Source: CBIHON01 sp966211965
GTDB lineage: Bacteria > Pseudomonadota > Gammaproteobacteria > Burkholderiales > Burkholderiaceae_D
DNA: 64,000 bases
Direction: 5' to 3'
NCBI GenBank assembly: GCA_966211965.1
Contig: CBIHON010000009.1
Coordinates: 1-64,000 of the forward strand
Both the position numbers and the translations under genes were made by a program. The notes beneath the pieces were generated by a model. That model ran no database searches. It saw only the letters and a list, made by a program, of their open reading frames with translations, and was not told the DNA's origin. Below are positions 1-8,310 of the stretch, in pieces (within the stretch, counting starts at the first letter, position 1; each line of letters begins with the position of its first letter).

Positions 1-34
1 ATGCTTCCTCACATGGCTCAGATTTTCAATATAA

Positions 35-52
35 GTTCATAACAGGCTCTAG
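35..52. repeat. Solo arm of the 43426-43584 palindrome
   Basis: These 18 bases are identical to the outer right arm of the large palindrome at 43426-43584 (bases 43568-43585). The left half of the palindrome is not visible here, so this may be a truncated copy or a copy continuing beyond the window edge. Confidence 0.6.
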
Positions 53-265
53 GCGCGAACCGCAGCGATAACTGGCCTATCGCGAGGATTCGCAACGACG
101 TAGGGCGCGGCAAAGCACACTTTTATGTTTCGAAATTTATGAGCCTCAGCACTAGTGTAGTAGTTCCGGCTTGATCTGACAGTAATACCTTGCCAAAGGG
201 GTACCCGGTTTGATAGAGGTGTGGATCTTTATGAAACCAGCGCGCAAGCGCCAAGGAGTAACCCC

Positions 266-445
266 ATGGGTAATCTTCCTCAGAACGTCATCAAACACAA
301 GGTCGGCCTGCTGAATCTGGCTGCCGAGCTTGGCAATGTGCCGCACCTGCAAGGCTGGGCTCCTACCACAGCGAGCCCCCATCAGTGCAAGATGTGCTGC
401 GGGCGCACACCGAGGCAAACTCTTGTGGATCGAAAGGAGGCGTAG
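266..445 (+). pseudogene. IS481-like transposase, N-terminal fragment
   Basis: The ATG at 266 has an AAGGAG ribosome-binding site at 253-258. The first 25 residues (MGNLPQN, then IKHKVGLLNLAAELGNV) match the start of the helix-turn-helix domain of IS481-type transposases, which normally continues into NVSKAC and the recognition helix. Here the reading frame jumps after LGNV into about 34 unrelated or C-terminal codons and stops at 445. The DDE catalytic domain is absent, so the product cannot transpose. A deletion between the N-terminus and the 3' end of the insertion sequence explains the structure. Confidence 0.6.
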
Positions 446-476
446 CACGATAAGATCACCACATTGAATGGCTGAA
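425..476 (+). repeat. 52-bp direct repeat, copy A (IS end-like)
   Basis: This segment matches 3631-3682 with 5 mismatches in 52 bases. Copy A lies inside the deleted IS just before its right inverted repeat, so it is probably the 3' end of the transposase region. Together the copies bracket a 3.15-kb segment with the beta-helix lipoprotein and LysR genes. Confidence 0.7.
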
Positions 477-547
477 TTTGACCTGACAATCGCCTTCGTC
501 AAACCGGGCAACTGTCAGATCAGATCGCGTTTACTACTAACTACGCA

Positions 548-2137
548 TTAGTCGCGTGCGCCTAACGCGTAGGTGGTGCGTTGCCCGAAAGTTGATTTGT
601 GCTGATAAGCCGGGCTACCGATGATGCCCGGATTTCCGGTCAAGAGCGGGTTCAGGGGGCGGTACGTCTGATCGATGTCGGCGAAAGTCAACTCGGCGTA
701 GTTCTCACCGCGATAGTCTTTCGCGGCGTCATTCGCCTTGCAGTAACCGACGAACACATTCGCCGAAACATTCCTGCTCATCACGCTGTTACTAATATAC
801 AGCGGGAACAGTGTGTGATTCTGCGTATCGAAATATTTCGAGAGCGCGACAAAGGTATTGTGCTCCACCTTCAGTTCCTGCGCACGGCCATCGCTGGCGC
901 CTTCGACGGCGAACGTAAGGGAAGCGCCGTTCGAGTTATTGCCGGAGTAATTCTTTACGAAGATATTGTTTCGTACCAACGCGACGCCGCCGTTCGGGAT
1001 ATCCAACAGATAGGCTTCAGTTTGCGTGACGCCATCCGAACGCTTACCCGCTAGATACGAACCTTCCACAATCGTGCGCTGGGCGCGCGACTTCAACTCA
1101 TGCCCATAGAATGAACCATGGCTCCATACACCGCGCGCATGGAACGTGAAGTTCGGATCGACCGAGCTGGAGTTAATATAGGCGTTGTGCTCCGGGGCGC
1201 CGGAACCACCGTTATCCGCCAATTCAACGTTCTCCAGCTTCAGGGTACCGGAGTTGCCAGACGCGCCGAACACACCGTTGGCACTGTGCAGCTTGAACCC
1301 GGAAATACGCATATTGCGTAGAGTGATATTGTTGACCCCTGCAATCACGACCCCTGCTCGCGGTACCTTACCGCCATCCGGCGCATCCATGACATCGATA
1401 TTCTCGATCGTGATGTTGGAAGCAGGCTTGAGCAACGGCCCGCTGTTCGGCGCGAACTTCCCTTCAACATGGATCAAGGAATTGCTGTAGTTGGCAATCG
1501 AGGCACCGTACGGCGGATTAACGATCACCGGGCGCTTCCCGTCCACCGTCACGCCGCGAATCGTAATGTTCTCCGGTACCACGTATTTCCCCGCCTTCCA
1601 ATCAGCGTAATTCACTGAGTTCGGCCCGAGATAAATCTGCATATCTTTGCCACGGTAGACCGCCGGGTAGACCAAGAACGTATCGCCCGGCAACCACTGC
1701 AGGTACGATGCGCGACGGAACGGACCGACGCGGGTATCTTGTCCGTCAGTGACATTCTCCGCCGATTGGTTGAGCACACCATCGCCGCCAAGCGCGGTGT
1801 AGGTGGCGATGACCACGCCGTTGCGCACTTGCTCAATCTTCGGTGTCCCTTCCGTGGCTGGTTCGGCTGACTGCCGGATCGGTGCCGTCATATCCCATTC
1901 CCACTGCGCCGGATAGATGCCGTCTTGGCAGTACCTCGGCGTAGTGGTCGTGCCTGTCGTGGTAGCGGTAGTGCCGCTGAGAGTGCTGCCGGTAGTATTG
2001 TTGCGCACAAGGACGCTGTTTGCCAGCATGGTGTCGCCGCTGGTGGTAGACGTGGTTGAAGGATCGCCGCCGCAGCCGGACAATGCCATGGCAAGCGCTA
2101 GCCCAGTGTAGAACGTCATATTAGGTGATTTCTGCAT
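548..2137 (-). CDS. Secreted beta-helix lipoprotein
   Basis: This 529-residue protein starts with a lipoprotein signal peptide: a hydrophobic stretch ending in the lipobox LSGC (Cys about residue 22), then Gly-Gly-Asp and a Ser/Thr-rich linker to about residue 65. The rest is rich in Asn and short beta-strand patterns (NITIRGV, NITIENIDV, NITLRNMRISG, LKLENVELADN) typical of right-handed parallel beta-helix proteins such as pectate lyases, polysaccharide lyases and phage-tailspike-like depolymerases. The mature protein is probably anchored in the outer membrane or secreted and may bind or cut a polysaccharide; the substrate cannot be read. It stands alone, flanked by IS remnants. A second ATG at 2119 is possible but would leave a shorter signal sequence. 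Confidence 0.75.
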   Translation of the reverse strand: MQKSPNMTFYTGLALAMALSGCGGDPSTTSTTSGDTMLANSVLVRNNTTGSTLSGTTATTTGTTTTPRYCQDGIYPAQWEWDMTAPIRQSAEPATEGTPKIEQVRNGVVIATYTALGGDGVLNQSAENVTDGQDTRVGPFRRASYLQWLPGDTFLVYPAVYRGKDMQIYLGPNSVNYADWKAGKYVVPENITIRGVTVDGKRPVIVNPPYGASIANYSNSLIHVEGKFAPNSGPLLKPASNITIENIDVMDAPDGGKVPRAGVVIAGVNNITLRNMRISGFKLHSANGVFGASGNSGTLKLENVELADNGGSGAPEHNAYINSSSVDPNFTFHARGVWSHGSFYGHELKSRAQRTIVEGSYLAGKRSDGVTQTEAYLLDIPNGGVALVRNNIFVKNYSGNNSNGASLTFAVEGASDGRAQELKVEHNTFVALSKYFDTQNHTLFPLYISNSVMSRNVSANVFVGYCKANDAAKDYRGENYAELTFADIDQTYRPLNPLLTGNPGIIGSPAYQHKSTFGQRTTYALGARD

Positions 2138-2421
2138 ATAAGAGAGCTTTCTTTTTGTTGATTGAGAGAATATCGGTTGCTGCGCTACCTCTATTGTGTG
2201 CGGCTAATTCGTGTCACCTCCTTACGCCCCTGGGGCATCGAAACGTTCCTCATCGAGACGTGCGTACGCAATCGCTAATTCATTGAAAAAGAAAAGCGAT
2301 GCAATCGCTGTCAGCCCGGTTTTGGTTCCCGCGAAAGGAAAAAAGCCGGTGATTCGTCGGAAAAAGTGGGGTATTTGCACAAGCCAAGTGCCGGCACATA
2401 CGTTGGCGAAAGGACTGATTC

Positions 2422-2619
2422 TTAAAACTTGGTCACCGAGAACGCAGCATGCTGCAATTGCGGCGCCAGTGGCGAGCCCTGCATCCAGCCGAGCGCGACG
2501 GGATCGCTGGCAGCGGGATTCGGCAGTGCGGGCACTTGGGCGCACTTTCCATCGGCGATGGCAAGGGTGAGTACGGCCTGCTTCATGTTGCCTCCACGGT
2601 CTTGTTGTTCTATGCGCAC
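2422..2619 (-). pseudogene. Possible serine hydrolase (beta-lactamase-like) N-terminal remnant
   Basis: The 65-codon frame contains DPVALGWMQGSPLAP, resembling the N-terminal motif (roughly GWMQGxPPPP) of class C beta-lactamase-like or 6-aminohexanoate-dimer-hydrolase-like serine hydrolases. It stops after residue 65, where the family would continue for 300-400 residues with the SxxK active site. It lies divergently to the LysR gene 89 bp away, the usual place for a LysR target gene. The reading as a broken target gene is inference from a short motif; it could also be a chance frame. Confidence 0.3.
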
Positions 2620-2670
2620 ATTGGACTACAATGATTTGTATAATTCAAATGCATTATTTTCAGCACTTCG

Positions 2671-2685
2671 ATGCGTATTGCGCAT
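2671..2685 (+). promoter_or_regulatory. Possible LysR operator
   Basis: ATGCG at 2671-2675 and CGCAT at 2681-2685 form an interrupted palindrome 22 bp before the LysR start codon, in the divergent interval where LysR-type regulators usually bind. No footprint-like T-N11-A site is unambiguous, so this is tentative. Confidence 0.3.
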
Positions 2686-2707
2686 TGGGTCGATTTACGG
2701 AGCATGA

Positions 2708-3631
2708 ATGGAAACCAGCCTGCGCCAGCTGCAGCATCTCGTTGCCCTAGCCGAAGAACAATCCTTTGCCCGCGCAGCACAGCGTGTGCACTTGAGTCAG
2801 CCTGCCCTGAGCCGCAGTATCCAGGCGCTGGAGCGTGACCTCGGTATCTTGCTGCTCGATCGTGCCGCGCGGCGCGTGACCTTAACTGCCGCCGGTAAGC
2901 AGGTGCTGGTACGTGCACGGCGAGTCCTGTTCGAAGCCCGTAGCCTGAAACGCGATGTGGACCTGATCAAGAACCATGAACTCGGAGAAGTCCGGTTTGG
3001 CGTCGGCCCTCATTCCGCAGCGATATTCCTGGCCGACGTACTGGTTTCGCTGCGAGAAAACCATCCACGCCTGCATCTTGTTCCCGAGGTAAACAGCTGG
3101 AATGTGCTGCATGAGAAGCTGCAAAAGGAAGCAATCGACTTCTTCGTTACCGACCTCAAGTCGATCATGGCAGACGACACAGTGGAGGTGCTGCGGCTTC
3201 CGCTCCTGAGCGCCGGATGGTATGTCAGGCGAGGCCATCCGTTGCAGCGAAAACGCAAAGTGTCGATCACGGATTGGCGCCCGTTTTCCTTTGCCTTCGT
3301 GCCATTGCCCGAACACTTCGCGCGCAAGATACGTAAGGTCCTGCAGTTGCCACAGGAGCCTGACGTCCATCGCCTGATTGAATGCAACAGCTTCTTTGTG
3401 CTGAAGGACCTGGCCGCGGCAAGTGATGTAGTGCTGTATGCAGCAGACGCTGCAGTGCGCAGTGAAGTTCACGACGGCAAGCTGGCCAAGCTTAAGGCTG
3501 CACCATATCCCGCCCCGGACCTCGACCTGGCTATTGCTTACCTGAGCCATCGCACTTTGTCGCCGGAAGCGGAAGTCGCGATGCAGACTATCTTGCTCGT
3601 TATGGGACAGTTGGCAGCGACTCATCTCTAG
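2708..3631 (+). CDS. LysR-family transcriptional regulator
   Basis: This 307-residue DNA-binding regulator has the family's usual length and layout. Residues about 1-60 form the winged helix-turn-helix (LRQLQHLVALAEEQSFARAA, then LSQPALSRSIQALE), followed by a linker helix and a periplasmic-binding-protein-like effector domain from about residue 90. The ATG at 2708 follows an ACGGAG ribosome-binding site; an ATG at 2704 is out of frame. It reads away from a broken frame that may be a remnant of its target (2422-2619). The effector is unknown. The stop codon abuts a 52-bp IS-end-like repeat, but the gene looks full length. Confidence 0.9.
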   Translation: METSLRQLQHLVALAEEQSFARAAQRVHLSQPALSRSIQALERDLGILLLDRAARRVTLTAAGKQVLVRARRVLFEARSLKRDVDLIKNHELGEVRFGVGPHSAAIFLADVLVSLRENHPRLHLVPEVNSWNVLHEKLQKEAIDFFVTDLKSIMADDTVEVLRLPLLSAGWYVRRGHPLQRKRKVSITDWRPFSFAFVPLPEHFARKIRKVLQLPQEPDVHRLIECNSFFVLKDLAAASDVVLYAADAAVRSEVHDGKLAKLKAAPYPAPDLDLAIAYLSHRTLSPEAEVAMQTILLVMGQLAATHL

Positions 3632-3682
3632 TGGATCGAAAGGAGATGTGGCACGATAAAATCACCACATTGAATGACTGAA
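3631..3682 (+). repeat. 52-bp direct repeat, copy B (IS end-like)
   Basis: This is 47/52 identical to 425-476. It begins at the last base of the LysR stop codon. No inverted terminal repeat like the one after copy A follows, so this is probably a relic of another IS copy. The rest of the 306-bp interval to acnB holds only the terminator at 3852-3883; I see no gene in it. Confidence 0.65.
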
Positions 3683-3851
3683 ACCTCCCTGCTTTTGGCA
3701 TTCGCTTCCAGTAGATGCGTCACGCTCGCAGCTACTTCTGCGCTCCACTAAGCTCCACTAACCCACGTATTTGGCCGAGAACCAGTTATCTGCTTTCGCA
3801 GATGTTAATGTTCCGAATAAATCGGATGGCACGGTCAATAGCGTGTTTGAT

Positions 3852-3883
3852 AAAAACCGGCCTCTCAACGCATAGGAGACCGG
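3852..3883 (-). terminator. Rho-independent terminator of acnB
   Basis: On the minus strand, CCGGTCTC pairs with GAGAGGCCGG (one bulge) and is followed by TTTTTA. It lies 55 bp downstream of the acnB stop codon. Confidence 0.65.
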
Positions 3884-3937
3884 ACAGGTTATAGCATGCG
3901 CCGCTCCCTAACGGCAGCGACGACTACGCAAGTATGC

Positions 3938-6523
3938 TTATACCTTCACTTCTTCCGCCACTTCGCTGAAGTCCTTGATTTGGTCGAAGTTCATGTAGCG
4001 ATAGATATCGGAGGCATTCTTGGTGATTACGCCGGTGTGTTCCAGGTACTCCTCCCTGGTCGGGATTTTGCCCAAGGCGGAGCAGACCGCAGCCAGTTCG
4101 GCGGAGCCGAGATAAACACGGGTATCCAGGCCAAGCCGGTTCGGGAAGTTGCGCGTGGAAGTCGACATGACGGTCGCGCCCTTGCGCACCTGCGCCTGGT
4201 TGCCCATGCACAGCGAGCAGCCCGGCATTTCCATGCGGGCGCCGGTGCGGCCCAGCGTGCCGTAATGGCCTTCGGCCGTCAGCACCTGCTGGTCCATCTT
4301 GGTCGGCGGGGCGATCCACAGGCGAACCGGGATATCGGTCTTACCTTCAAGCAGCTTGGAAGCCGCGCGGAAGTGGCCGATGTTGGTCATGCAGGAGCCG
4401 ACGAAGACTTCGTCGATCTTGTCGCCGGCGACTTCGGACAGCGTCTTCACGTCGTCCGGATCGTTCGGGCAGGCGACGATGGGTTCATGGATATCGGCCA
4501 GGTCGATCTCGATCACGGCGGCGTATTCGGCATCGGCGTCGCCCTTCAGCAACTCAGGCTTGGCCAGCCAGGCTTCCATCGCCTTGATGCGGCGCTCCAG
4601 CGTGCGCTTGTCCTGGTAGCCGTTGGCGATCATCCACTTCATCAGGGTGATGTTCGAGTTCATGTACTCGATGATCGGTTCCTTGTCGAGGTGGACCGTG
4701 CAGCCTGCGGCCGAACGCTCGGCGGAAGCATCGGACAGTTCGAATGCCTGTTCGACCTTCAGCTTCGGCAAGCCTTCGATTTCCAGGATGCGGCCGGAGA
4801 AGATGTTCTTCTTGCCCTTCTTCTCGACGGTCAGCATGCCTTGCTTGATGGCGTACAGCGGAATCGCGTTCACCAGGTCGCGCAGCGTCACGCCGGGCTG
4901 CATTTCGCCCTTGAAGCGGACCAGCACGGACTCAGGCATATCCAGCGGCATCACGCCGGTGGCGGCGGCAAACGCCACCAGGCCGGAACCCGCCGGGAAA
5001 GAAATGCCGATCGGGAAGCGGGTGTGCGAATCGCCGCCGGTGCCCACGGTATCCGGCAGCAGCAGGCGGTTCAGCCAGGAGTGGATCACGCCGTCGCCCG
5101 GGCGCAGCGCGACGCCGCCGCGGGTCGAGATGAAGGTCGGCAGTTCCTGGTGCATCTTCACGTCCACCAGCTTCGGATAAGCGGCGGTGTGGCAGAAGGA
5201 TTGCATGACTAGATCGGCCGAGAAGCCCAGGCAAGCCAGGTCCTTCAGCTCGTCGCGCGTCATCGGGCCGGTGGTGTCTTGCGAGCCGACGGTGGTCATC
5301 TTCGGTTCGCAATAGGTGCCGGGGCGGATACCCTGGCCTTCCGGCAGGCCGCAGGCGCGGCCGACCATCTTCTGCGCCAGCGAGAAACCCTTGCTCGAAT
5401 CGGACGGATTCTTTGGCAGGCGGAACAGCGTCGACGGCTGCAGGCCGAGCGCTTCGCGCGCCTTGGCGGTCAAGCCGCGGCCGATGATGAGGGGAATGCG
5501 GCCGCCGGCGCGCACTTCGTCGAACAACACGTCGGACTTGACGGTGAATTCGGCGATAACTTCGCCGTTCTTCAGCGCCTTGCCTTCATAGGGGCGCAGT
5601 TCGATCACGTCGCCCATCTCCATCTGGGAAACGTCGAGTTCGATCGGCAGCGCGCCGGCATCTTCCATGGTGTTGTAGAAGATCGGTGCGATCTTGCTGC
5701 CGAGGCAGACGCCGCCGAAGCGCTTGTTGGGAATGAAGGGAATGTCTTCGCCGGTGAACCACAGCACGGAATTGGTTGCGGACTTGCGGGAAGAACCGGT
5801 ACCGACCACGTCGCCGACATAGGCCACCATGTTGCCCTTGGCCTTCAGCGCTTCGAGCTGCTTAATCGGGCCGACCTTGCCGGGCTCGTCGGGATTGATG
5901 CCGGGACGAGGATTCTTCAGCATCGCGAGCGCGTGCAGCGGAATGTCGGGGCGGGTGGTGGCGTCGGGCGCGGGCGAGAGGTCGTCGGTATTGGTTTCGC
6001 CGGAGACCTTGAACACGGTCAGCGTCATGCTTTGCGGGACTTCCGGACGGGAGGTGAACCACTCGGCATCCGCCCAGGACTGCAGCACGGCTTTCGCGTT
6101 GGCGCTGCCCTTATCGGCCAGTTCCTTGACGTCATGGAAGTAGTCGAACATCAGCAGGGTCTTCTTCAGGCCTTCGGCGGCCACCGTGCCGACAGCCGCG
6201 TCATCCAGCAGGTCGATCAGCGGCTTGATGTTGAAACCGCCCAGCATCGTGCCCAGCAGCTTCGTTGCCAGTTCGCGCGACACCAGCGGGCTCTTTTCCA
6301 TGCCCTTGGCGACTTTCTCCAGGAACCCGGCCTTCACGCGCGCGGCATTGTCTACGCCGGCGGGCACGCGGTTGGTCAGCAGTTCGACGAGGAACTGCTC
6401 TTCGCCGGCGGGCGGATTCTTCAGCAGCTCGACCAGTTCCTTGGTCTGGGCTTCGGACAGGGGAAGCGGCGGAACGCCGAGGGCTGCGCGTTCGGCGACG
6501 TGGGCGCGGTATATGAATAGCAT
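3938..6523 (-). CDS. acnB: Bifunctional aconitate hydratase B / 2-methylisocitrate dehydratase
   Basis: AcnB catalyses the reversible citrate-isocitrate conversion in the TCA cycle and can dehydrate 2-methylcitrate. The 861-residue length matches E. coli AcnB (865), and the N-terminus (HVAERAALGVPPLPLS, NPPAGEEQFLVELLTNRVP) is the HEAT-like domain that AcnB, unlike AcnA, carries first. The swivel domain follows, with the [4Fe-4S] domain at the C-terminus. The cluster cysteines lie in FVGSCMTNIGHFRAASKL and in MPGCSLCMGNQAQV. The gene stands alone with its own terminator and a palindrome in its upstream region. Long overlapping frames on the other strand are composition shadows. Confidence 0.98.
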   Translation of the reverse strand: MLFIYRAHVAERAALGVPPLPLSEAQTKELVELLKNPPAGEEQFLVELLTNRVPAGVDNAARVKAGFLEKVAKGMEKSPLVSRELATKLLGTMLGGFNIKPLIDLLDDAAVGTVAAEGLKKTLLMFDYFHDVKELADKGSANAKAVLQSWADAEWFTSRPEVPQSMTLTVFKVSGETNTDDLSPAPDATTRPDIPLHALAMLKNPRPGINPDEPGKVGPIKQLEALKAKGNMVAYVGDVVGTGSSRKSATNSVLWFTGEDIPFIPNKRFGGVCLGSKIAPIFYNTMEDAGALPIELDVSQMEMGDVIELRPYEGKALKNGEVIAEFTVKSDVLFDEVRAGGRIPLIIGRGLTAKAREALGLQPSTLFRLPKNPSDSSKGFSLAQKMVGRACGLPEGQGIRPGTYCEPKMTTVGSQDTTGPMTRDELKDLACLGFSADLVMQSFCHTAAYPKLVDVKMHQELPTFISTRGGVALRPGDGVIHSWLNRLLLPDTVGTGGDSHTRFPIGISFPAGSGLVAFAAATGVMPLDMPESVLVRFKGEMQPGVTLRDLVNAIPLYAIKQGMLTVEKKGKKNIFSGRILEIEGLPKLKVEQAFELSDASAERSAAGCTVHLDKEPIIEYMNSNITLMKWMIANGYQDKRTLERRIKAMEAWLAKPELLKGDADAEYAAVIEIDLADIHEPIVACPNDPDDVKTLSEVAGDKIDEVFVGSCMTNIGHFRAASKLLEGKTDIPVRLWIAPPTKMDQQVLTAEGHYGTLGRTGARMEMPGCSLCMGNQAQVRKGATVMSTSTRNFPNRLGLDTRVYLGSAELAAVCSALGKIPTREEYLEHTGVITKNASDIYRYMNFDQIKDFSEVAEEVKV

Positions 6524-6650
6524 GGTTTGCCTTTGCTGATGGTTGCGGTTATTCGGGATGCCGGCTGCTTTTCAGTCACTCTGTCGAAGCGCGATGTGTT
6601 CGCCAGATTTCAAAAAAGGGAAATTTCCAGCACTGCATACTTATATCTAA

Positions 6651-6666
6651 TATCTTATATAAGACT
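6651..6666. promoter_or_regulatory. AT-rich palindrome upstream of acnB
   Basis: CTTATATAAG at 6654-6663 is a perfect palindrome inside TATCTTATATAAGACT, about 130 bp upstream of acnB. Similar TCTTATATAAGA sites are bound by GntR-type regulators of TCA and propionate genes in betaproteobacteria; assigning it to such a regulator is inference. Confidence 0.4.
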
Positions 6667-6770
6667 TGACTCAAAAAGCAACCTAAAATTTGATCTGAAT
6701 GATCGAAGAAAATAAGGCATGCAAAACGACGGAAGTTAATTTGCTGATTTACAAAATTGCAAGAGTCGAA

Positions 6771-7590
6771 AAATGAGAAGAATGCGGAGAAAGCCTGTCA
6801 CGCCTTGGACGTTTGAGTCCTTTCACATCAATCAGACTTGTTATCGCTATTACACAAAGCTGTCTTCAGAAAATGCCCAGATCGCCGATTGACTCACGCG
6901 ATTGACCAACAACCAGCACAACTGGGGCTTTGGCCTGTGTTTCCTGTACCTGCTCAATGGGAAGGACTTCGGTCGGAATCACAAACATGTGTATCGCATA
7001 AACACCAAAAGCGTTTGGCAAGGGAAACGCCTGAACCGCTGGCCGTGCCCGGCGCCATCAATGCCGTCTGGTCGACGGACTTCATGCATGACCAGTTATC
7101 CGATGGCCGCTGCATCCCGCCGTTGAATGTGAGGGACGATTTCAACCGGGAAGGCTTGTGCATCGATGGGGATTTCTCGCTGCCGGCCGAACGCGTCATC
7201 CGCTCTCTTGAGCAAGTCATCAAATGGCGCGGCGCGCCCAAGGTGATCTGGTGCGATAACGGACCGGAGTACATCAGTAGCCTCACGCAGGCGTGGGCAC
7301 AAAAGCGCGGCATCAAGATCGATTTCATCCAGCCTGGCAATCCGCAGCAGAACGCCTGCGTCGAACGCTACAATCGCACGGTGCGCTATGGCCGGCTGGC
7401 GCATCACCTCTTTGGTTCGATTGACCAGGTCCAGGATTTTGCCACCCGTTGACTATGGACCTGTAATCATGAACGGCCAAATATGGCCATCGGCGGCATC
7501 ACCCCAAGACAGAAATTGGCCTTGGCCGCTTAACCTCTACTTGCTTAACCTCTACTTTTAAGCTCGCCTAAAAATGGGGGGAATTACCGT
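6771..7590 (+). mobile_element. IS3-family insertion sequence remnant
   Basis: The segment holds a decayed orfB transposase and, at about 7566-7588, a run reading GCCTAAAAATGGGGGG that resembles the outer end of an IS3-family element. No orfA and no matching left end are visible, so the 5' part of the element has been lost. It sits between acnB and pgsA. Confidence 0.65.
6782..7536 (+). pseudogene. IS3-family transposase OrfB, decayed
   Basis: The integrase core is recognisable: TDFMHDQLSDGR (first Asp), VIWCDNGPEY (second Asp) and ACVERYNRTVRY (Glu) form the DDE triad. The frame is broken several times. TGA replaces Trp in the IADW motif near 6891 and again in the ATRW motif at 7450-7452, after which the same frame continues through ERPNMAIGGITPRQKLALAA to 7536. 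Near 7000 a deletion shifts the frame and removes about 12 residues after VYRI. An inactive relic; the DDE residues themselves survive. Confidence 0.85.
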
Positions 7591-7640
7591 TTCCAGTGGC
7601 AATCGAGTTGCGACTGTTCTTTCGAGAAGGCCGGCAAGCC

Positions 7641-8213
7641 TCATCCCCGCTCCTTGATCAAAGGCCAAGCCTTCTGCAGATAGTAAAACATTGACCACAC
7701 GGTCAGCACCGCCGCAACACCCAACAGCCATCCACCCCAGAAACGGGTGTCAATCATGCCCAATACCTTGTCGTAATAAAGCAGCATCGGAATCGCAGTC
7801 ATCTGTGCCGTGGTTTTTATTTTCCCGATAGAGCTGACCGCTACCGACTTCGATGCGCCGATTTGCGCCATCCATTCGCGCAAAGCGGAAATTGCTATTT
7901 CACGTCCGATGATGATGAAGGCGATCGCCGCATTGACCCGATCCAGTTGCACCAGCACCAACAAGGCGCCCGCCACCATCAACTTGTCTGCCACTGGATC
8001 GAGAAAGGCGCCGAACGCCGAAGTCTCATTCCAGCGCCGCGCCAGAAATCCGTCGAACCAATCCGTCACCGCGGCTACGATAAAGACAGCAGTGGACGCA
8101 ATCCCTTTATCGAACGGAGACAGCCAAGTATCAGGCAGATAGAAGACGCCTACCACTAGAGGAATCAAGGCAACACGCAACCAGGTCAGCAGGATCGGGA
8201 TATTGAAAGGCAT
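7641..8213 (-). CDS. pgsA: CDP-diacylglycerol--glycerol-3-phosphate 3-phosphatidyltransferase
   Basis: PgsA makes phosphatidylglycerophosphate, the first committed step to phosphatidylglycerol and cardiolipin, in the inner membrane. The 190-residue protein has the CDP-alcohol phosphotransferase signature D-x2-DG-x2-AR-x8-G-x3-D-x3-D (DWFDGFLARRW, then GAFLDPVADK) and several hydrophobic segments. I chose ATG 8213 because MPFNIPILLTWLRVALIP is the conserved beginning; ATG 8243 in frame would add 10 residues, and the longer frame to 8414 runs into uvrC. It follows uvrC, the common order in betaproteobacteria. The tRNA genes often found after pgsA are absent; the IS3 relic lies there instead. 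Confidence 0.95.
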   Translation of the reverse strand: MPFNIPILLTWLRVALIPLVVGVFYLPDTWLSPFDKGIASTAVFIVAAVTDWFDGFLARRWNETSAFGAFLDPVADKLMVAGALLVLVQLDRVNAAIAFIIIGREIAISALREWMAQIGASKSVAVSSIGKIKTTAQMTAIPMLLYYDKVLGMIDTRFWGGWLLGVAAVLTVWSMFYYLQKAWPLIKERG

Positions 8214-8310
8214 AAATCGGATTTCATGTTGGTTGTCGCGCATAGTTTTGCGCCGCTTATGGAAATATTGAGATTGCCTGACCGGCCAGGAAATATGTTC
8301 CTGCCGTAAT

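Larger units (their letters stand above)
172..522 (+). mobile_element. Internally deleted IS481-like element (351 bp)
   Basis: The segment is bounded by perfect 12-bp inverted repeats, TGATCTGACAGT at 172-183 and its complement at 511-522. It contains the start and ribosome-binding site of an IS481-type transposase but lacks nearly all of the catalytic region, so it is a non-autonomous derivative. I did not find a clear target-site duplication. The family assignment rests on the transposase N-terminus and is from memory of the family. Confidence 0.6.

Noticed and set aside
2211..2570. Plus and minus frames of about 110 codons between the lipoprotein and LysR genes
   Set aside because: No ribosome-binding site or family resemblance; only the serine-hydrolase-like minus frame was kept, at low confidence. 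A 15-bp palindrome AGCGATGCAATCGCT at 2295-2309 was seen but has no clear role.
3896..5212. 438-codon plus-strand frame opposite acnB
   Set aside because: It is a composition shadow of acnB, rich in His, Arg and Gly with no motif, and acnB on the other strand is certain. The same holds for the 413-codon frame at 5279-6520.
7537..7640. tRNA genes expected after pgsA
   Set aside because: No tRNA-like cloverleaf is visible; the interval holds the end of the IS3 relic.
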